Part shown: positions 59,785 to 64,000 of the stretch, piece by piece
Position numbering within the stretch: the first letter of the stretch is position 1
How the letters are laid out: each line of letters starts with the position of its first letter
Assembly: GCA_002480645.1 (NCBI GenBank)
Contig: DLCN01000029.1
Location: 124,001 to 188,000 of the forward strand
Length of the DNA stretch: 64,000 nucleotides
Reading direction: 5' to 3'
Origin: Balneolaceae bacterium UBA7797
GTDB taxonomy: Bacteria; Bacteroidota; Rhodothermia; Balneolales; Balneolaceae
The notes under the pieces: model-generated
The model's database searches: none
The model's input: only the letters and a program-made list of their open reading frames with translations
What the model was told of the DNA's origin: nothing
Made by a program: the position numbers and the translations under genes

Positions 59785-60491
59785 TCACCCCGCTCCCGCA
59801 TTTTCTGGCATTCACAGTTCTTGCCGTATTTCACACAAAGCGGGTGATCCGGTGCTTTGGAAATACGAGCCTTACAGGGACCCCGACCATGGTGGATCAT
59901 CAAATGCGACAGATCGGTCCAGCTTTCCCGCGGAAACAGAGCCATGAGGTCACGTTCTATTTTGTCGGTATTAGACGGATGTTTTGTGAGCCCGAAACGG
60001 TTTGAGAACCGCTTAACATGCGTATCCACAACCACACCTACATTGGTATCAAATGCATTTCCCAGCACAACATTGGCTGTTTTTCGGGCGGCGCCCCGCA
60101 GAGTGAGCAGATCTTCCATATTTTCGGGCACTTTCCCGTCAAATTCTTCCACAATACGGGTAGAGGCTTCTTTCAGCGATTTGGCTTTATTCCTGTAAAA
60201 CCCGGTAGAGCGCACCAATTCTTCGAGTTCTTCAAGCGGGGCTTCTGCCATAAGCTCAGGAGTGGGGTAGGTCTCAAATAACTCCGGGGTTACTTTGTTT
60301 ACCCTTTCGTCGGTGCATTGAGCACTGAGTATAGTTGCGATCAATAATTCGAATGGATTGCGATGGGTTAGTTCGCAGTGTGGATTGGGGTAATAGTTAT
60401 AGAGTTCCTGTAATATTTCCTGCGCCCGTTCTTTTTGCTTTTTGGTCTTACGGGGCAATTTAGGGAGTGAATTCTTGTCTTTTTTTGCCAT
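59781..60491 (-). CDS. nth: Endonuclease III with atypical cysteine pattern
   Basis: 236 residues. HhH-GPD glycosylase/lyase for oxidised pyrimidines. The catalytic Lys lies in RGAARKTANVVLGNAF and the catalytic Asp in VVVDTHVKRFSNRF. The C-terminal cysteines are spaced C-x12-C-x6-C-x1-C (GPCKARISKAP, HPLCVKYGKNCEC) instead of the usual C-x6-C-x2-C-x5-C that holds the 4Fe-4S cluster. The cluster may be altered or absent. The basic N-terminal 30 residues are an extension. It is translationally coupled to the Memo gene. Confidence 0.9.
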   Translation of the reverse strand: MAKKDKNSLPKLPRKTKKQKERAQEILQELYNYYPNPHCELTHRNPFELLIATILSAQCTDERVNKVTPELFETYPTPELMAEAPLEELEELVRSTGFYRNKAKSLKEASTRIVEEFDGKVPENMEDLLTLRGAARKTANVVLGNAFDTNVGVVVDTHVKRFSNRFGLTKHPSNTDKIERDLMALFPRESWTDLSHLMIHHGRGPCKARISKAPDHPLCVKYGKNCECQKMRERGE

Positions 60492-60608
60492 AAATAAATT
60501 GTTTGCCTCAAACTTAGTGAATACATCAGAGATAATGAATCAGAAGGGGGGATAGTTTCAACAAGGAACTCTTATATTGCGCCCGGAAATTAAGTAAATG
60601 GAGTCCTT

Positions 60609-62465
60609 ATGCTGAAGAGATTATACCTGACCCTTTTAACACTGATCGCTGCTACAACTACTTCATTGTTCAGCCAGACCATTGAACGGGTTGAGCCCCC
60701 GAACTGGTGGGTGGGTATGGAACATAATGAAATACAGCTTCTGGTGTATGGGGATGAGATCGCTGATCTGGATGTTCGCATTCCTTCCGGGTTCATCGAC
60801 TTTAAAACACTCACTAAAGTTGAAAACCCGAACTATCTGTTTCTGGATATAACGATCGATGAAAATACCCCGCCCGGTTTATATCCCATTCAGTTTTTTA
60901 AGGGCGATACCAAAATATTCACCTACGATTATCCGGTTAAAGAACGGGATCCGAACAGTGCGGTAAGAAAGGGATTCAATACCACCGATGTGATCTACCT
61001 GATCACACCTGATCGATTTGCAAACGGTGATCCTGATAACGATTCCATTAATGGAATGGAAGACAGATTAAACCGGGATGGGAATTTTGGAAGACATGGG
61101 GGAGATATTCAGGGGATCCGGGATCATCTGGATTATATCGCCGATCTGGGCTTTACGGCAGTCTGGCTAAATCCGGTACTCGAAAATGACATGCCCCGTG
61201 CTTCATATCATGGATATGCCGCCACCGATTTTTATGCGGTGGATCGTCGTTTTGGTACCAATGAAGAATACAAAGAGCTCATTAATGCTGCGGAAGAACG
61301 GGGCATGAAAGTGATCATGGATATGATCATGAATCACTCAGGGTCGCAGCATTGGTTTGTGCTGGATCCACCGATGGACGACTGGATCAATCATCAGGGC
61401 GATTTCAAACAAACCACGCACATGCGCCAGACCAATCTGGATCCCTATGCCTCCGAATATGATAAGAAAGCCTTTTCTGACGGCTGGTTCGTGCGCTCCA
61501 TGCCGGATCTGAATCAACGGAATGAATTTATGTCCCGCTACCTTATTCAGAATACCTTGTGGTGGATCGAATATTCAGGAATTTCTGCTATCCGGATGGA
61601 TACTTATCCCTATCCTGACAAAGATTTTATGACCGACTGGACGTGTTCAGTAATGCAGGAATATCCGGATTTCAATATTGTAGGTGAAGAATGGTCATTG
61701 AATCCAGTCATTGTTTCTTACTGGCAGGCCGGTAAAGAAACGCATGATGGTTATAAATCCTGCCTTCCCAGTGTGATGGATTTCCCACTTCAAAGCGCCG
61801 TTTCCGACGGGTTGAGCGAAGAGGAAAACTGGAATTCAGGCTTCATCAAAGCGTATGAAATGCTGGCCAACGATTTTCTGTATCCGGATCCTTCAAACCT
61901 CGTGATCTTCCCGGATAATCATGATATGGATCGTTTCTACACACAGGTTAACAGCGACTTCGATCTGTATAAAATGGGGATGATCTATTACGCGACCATG
62001 CGAGGCGTTCCTCAGTTCTATTATGGAACTGAGATCCTGATGGATAATAATGGCCACCCGGGCGATCACGGAGTGATCAGAACTGATTTTCCCGGAGGCT
62101 GGGAGGGAGATCCGGTAAATGCATTTACAGGTGACGGGCTGACCGATCAGCAAAAAGAGGCGCAGAACTATCTGAAACATTTATTGAACTGGCGAAAGAA
62201 CAGTGAATTGGTTCACTACGGAGATTTGATGCAATTTGCGCCGGAGCAGGGGGTGTACAGTTATGTTCGATACAATGATAAGGATCGACTGTTAGTGATC
62301 TTCAACAAGAGATCGGAATCCGTTCAGGTACCGATGAGTAAGTATCAGGAGATCATTTCCGGCTTCAGATCGGCTTATGATGTGATCAACAACAGGGACA
62401 TTGAGATCGGTGACCGGCTGGAAGTTCCCCCGAGAACAGCCTTATTGTTTGAATTCAAAAAATAG
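60609..62465 (+). CDS. Secreted GH13 alpha-glucan hydrolase (SusA/neopullulanase-like)
   Basis: 618 residues with a signal peptide (MLKRLYLTLLTLIAATTTSLFSQ). An N-terminal beta domain (about 25-115, VEPPNWWVGMEHNEIQLLVY) is the cyclomaltodextrinase-N type. The barrel has catalytic Asp331 (IRMDTYPYP), Glu360 (VGEEW) and Asp439 (PDNHDMDR); a C-terminal beta domain ends the chain. Periplasmic, it would cut starch-type oligosaccharides or cyclodextrins. It is followed after 17 bases by an MFS transporter, so import of the product is probable. Confidence 0.92.
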   Translation: MLKRLYLTLLTLIAATTTSLFSQTIERVEPPNWWVGMEHNEIQLLVYGDEIADLDVRIPSGFIDFKTLTKVENPNYLFLDITIDENTPPGLYPIQFFKGDTKIFTYDYPVKERDPNSAVRKGFNTTDVIYLITPDRFANGDPDNDSINGMEDRLNRDGNFGRHGGDIQGIRDHLDYIADLGFTAVWLNPVLENDMPRASYHGYAATDFYAVDRRFGTNEEYKELINAAEERGMKVIMDMIMNHSGSQHWFVLDPPMDDWINHQGDFKQTTHMRQTNLDPYASEYDKKAFSDGWFVRSMPDLNQRNEFMSRYLIQNTLWWIEYSGISAIRMDTYPYPDKDFMTDWTCSVMQEYPDFNIVGEEWSLNPVIVSYWQAGKETHDGYKSCLPSVMDFPLQSAVSDGLSEEENWNSGFIKAYEMLANDFLYPDPSNLVIFPDNHDMDRFYTQVNSDFDLYKMGMIYYATMRGVPQFYYGTEILMDNNGHPGDHGVIRTDFPGGWEGDPVNAFTGDGLTDQQKEAQNYLKHLLNWRKNSELVHYGDLMQFAPEQGVYSYVRYNDKDRLLVIFNKRSESVQVPMSKYQEIISGFRSAYDVINNRDIEIGDRLEVPPRTALLFEFKK

Positions 62466-62482
62466 TCGGATCACATTCTCGT

Positions 62483-63721
62483 ATGAGCTCGAAATCCTCC
62501 GGATCTTCCGCCTTCTATGCCCGCCTTGCCTTAGGGCTGCTGGTTGTCGTGTATATAAGTAGTTTTGTGGACAGGCAGATCATTGCTGTACTCGGCACTC
62601 AGATACGCTCTGCACTGGACCTTTCAAATACGCAGATCGGCGTTTTATACGGCCCGGCATTTTCGTGGATCTATGCCATTATAGGATTATTCATGGGGCG
62701 ATTGGCAGACCGCTATTCGCGCAAATATATCATACTCACCGGACTTATCATCTGGAGTTTAATGACCTTTGCCAGTGGATTCGCTTCATCTCTGGCATTC
62801 TTAATAGGAGCACGTTTTTTTGTGGGGATCAGTCAGGCCGCATTGAGTCCGGCAGTCTATTCGATGCTGGCCGATTATTTTAAACCCGAAAAAAGAGCCA
62901 CGGTGTTTTCCATTTATGCATCCGGAATTTTTATTGGTGTTGGTCTTTCCTTTTTGATCGGTGGTTCTGTAGCTACAAATTATGATTGGCGGGTGGCCCT
63001 CAAAGTGGTTGGACTTCCCGGGATCGGAATTGCCTTAGCAGGCTTATTCCTGTTGAAAGAACCAAAGCGCACAGTTAAAACAAGTGGAGAAGAAGTACTG
63101 AATTTTTTCTCAGTGCTCATATACATTATCCGGAAGAAAACGGTGCGTTATCATCTGGCAGGTTTTTCACTTTTGGCGATGAGCGGATATACCATCCTGG
63201 CATTTATCAGTACGGTGTTGAACGATGAATTCAACGCGCCGGAACTCATATCCAGCTATGGCTGGTTTATGATCCTGACCGGTGCCGGAGTGAATATTTC
63301 GGGATACATTGCGGATAGGCTGGCCGCCAACTATGGAGCCGAGAAACGTTTTGTGATGGGGATCTTTGCGGCACTCGCCGGGTTGCCCTTTTATGTGGTC
63401 GGGTTTCATAGCAATGATCTGATGCTGGCCTTTATCCTGATCGGTACCGGAAATGTCCTGGCATCGTCCTATAACGGGGTTGCTGCCGCACTCATTCAGT
63501 ATTTCGTGAAACCCGACATGCGTGGGATGGCCGGCGCAGTATATTTATTTGTGATCAGTATTGTGGGATTTGGCATCGGTCCGCCGGTAACCGGCTGGCT
63601 GATCGATCACTATTTCCAACCTTCACAGGCGCTACTTATCGTATTCAGCCTCACCGGGATATTCGCCACATTGTTTTTTCTGCTGGCCATGCGCAGCTAT
63701 AAAGAAGATGTGGAGGAGTAG
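62483..63721 (+). CDS. MFS transporter, probably maltooligosaccharide or sugar uptake
   Basis: 412 residues with 12 hydrophobic segments. MFS features: GRLADRYSRKYIILTGLIIW between helices 2 and 3, and the related GYIADRLAANYGAEKRFVMG in the second half. The start VVYISSFVDRQIIAVLGTQI is typical of the spinster/ACS-like branch. Coupling to the GH13 gene suggests a sugar substrate, but the branch itself is broad, so this is inference. Confidence 0.88.
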   Translation: MSSKSSGSSAFYARLALGLLVVVYISSFVDRQIIAVLGTQIRSALDLSNTQIGVLYGPAFSWIYAIIGLFMGRLADRYSRKYIILTGLIIWSLMTFASGFASSLAFLIGARFFVGISQAALSPAVYSMLADYFKPEKRATVFSIYASGIFIGVGLSFLIGGSVATNYDWRVALKVVGLPGIGIALAGLFLLKEPKRTVKTSGEEVLNFFSVLIYIIRKKTVRYHLAGFSLLAMSGYTILAFISTVLNDEFNAPELISSYGWFMILTGAGVNISGYIADRLAANYGAEKRFVMGIFAALAGLPFYVVGFHSNDLMLAFILIGTGNVLASSYNGVAAALIQYFVKPDMRGMAGAVYLFVISIVGFGIGPPVTGWLIDHYFQPSQALLIVFSLTGIFATLFFLLAMRSYKEDVEE

Positions 63722-63922
63722 GCATAGGAAAATCTCAGATCTAGTAACCATGTAAATAATGAGATATTGAGTTCAATGGAGATCGTATTTATACGATAAG
63801 GCAGTTATTGATTTTGAGTAATAAGACTTGATGCTTTGCCAGAGTATAGACTTCATGAAAAAGCATGTTTCCAATATCTGAAACAATCTAATGTTATGAT
63901 TTCTAAAATAACCATATATTAG

Positions 63923-64000
63923 AAATGCCCTGTACGTTGCGAAGTCCTAAGTTCCACTTGGGATACGAAAAGAATTTCATAGCAGCTACGGGGCATTTTT
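63923..64000 (+). ncRNA. Structured RNA or leader with terminal T tract (may continue past window)
   Basis: AAATGCCCTGTA (63923-63934) pairs with TACGGGGCATTT (63987-63998), continued by GTTGC (63936-63940) with GCAGC (63982-63986). Inside, TCCTAAG and CTTGGGA form a second stem. T residues follow at the window end. This is more elaborate than a simple terminator; it may be a small RNA with intrinsic terminator. No family recognised. The 200 bases before it hold no gene I could support. Confidence 0.45.

Noticed and set aside
1..64000. CRISPR arrays, tRNA and rRNA genes
   Set aside because: No regularly spaced repeats and no cloverleaf or rRNA-like sequence were recognised on either strand; a dedicated search could still find a weak tRNA.

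Overview
The window looks like a chromosome segment of a Gram-negative bacterium of the Balneolales / Rhodothermota type, or a close Bacteroidota-like relative. This is inferred from gene content: folP next to cdaA, a single-chain methylmalonyl-CoA mutase with MeaB, a SusA-like GH13 enzyme, HisKA_2 kinases and many lipoproteins. No rRNA or tRNA gene was seen, so the lineage is an inference. A 33.4-kb Mu-like (transposable) prophage interrupts the host DNA between about 19.31 and 52.75 kb.

Host left arm (1-19.3 kb): the 3' part of folP with cdaA; a secreted phosphodiester-glycosidase-like lipoprotein; scpA-meaB and an acyl-CoA dehydrogenase (propionate and branched-chain catabolism); an FGE-like lipoprotein; a double-PAS protein; sufE; a hybrid histidine kinase; a LacI regulator divergent from a sodium/solute symporter and an amylosucrase, with a perfect LacI-type operator between them; a GNAT/PaiB pair; a DGPF (YCII) protein coupled to an ECF42-type sigma factor; and a 2H-phosphoesterase-like protein.

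Prophage (about 19.3-52.75 kb): its early end is on the right. From right to left it holds a secreted TPR protein preceded by a 32-codon Gly/Pro-rich micro-ORF, a repressor and divergent Cro/Ner-like gene around an AT-rich operator, two DNA-binding/regulatory genes (one GemA-like), a coiled-coil protein, the DDE transposase (MuA-like), the AAA ATPase (MuB-like), an HD phosphohydrolase, a DUF3164-like protein and many small early/middle genes. Next come three short genes with the layout of integron gene cassettes, one followed by an attC-shaped hairpin, and a stand-alone trypco2-like gene. The head block follows: a gpF-like protein on the minus strand, then an inverted plus-strand block with terminase subunits, portal, a gpG-like protein, a u-spanin-like lipoprotein and an adenine methylase. 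The rest of the virion genes are on the minus strand: connectors, ClpP-type protease/scaffold, capsid, lysis genes, tail tube paralogues, BNR/LamG tail fibre, tail chaperone with a probable -1 frameshift, tape measure and a terminal tail protein. No sheath gene was seen and a tape measure is present, so a siphovirus is expected.

Host right arm (52.8-64 kb): an SRAP (YedK/HMCES) protein, a methyltransferase, three tandem paralogous membrane HisKA_2 kinases, a Memo-family protein fused to a PqqD-like N-terminus, endonuclease III with an unusual cysteine pattern, a secreted GH13 glucanase coupled to an MFS transporter, and a structured RNA or terminator at the window edge.

The least ordinary signals are the integron-cassette-like segment inside the prophage, four perfect palindromes in the coding linker of the phage repressor with one of them also present in another early gene, and the micro-ORF/TPR pair beside the repressor. 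Base-composition remarks are visual impressions, not calculations.
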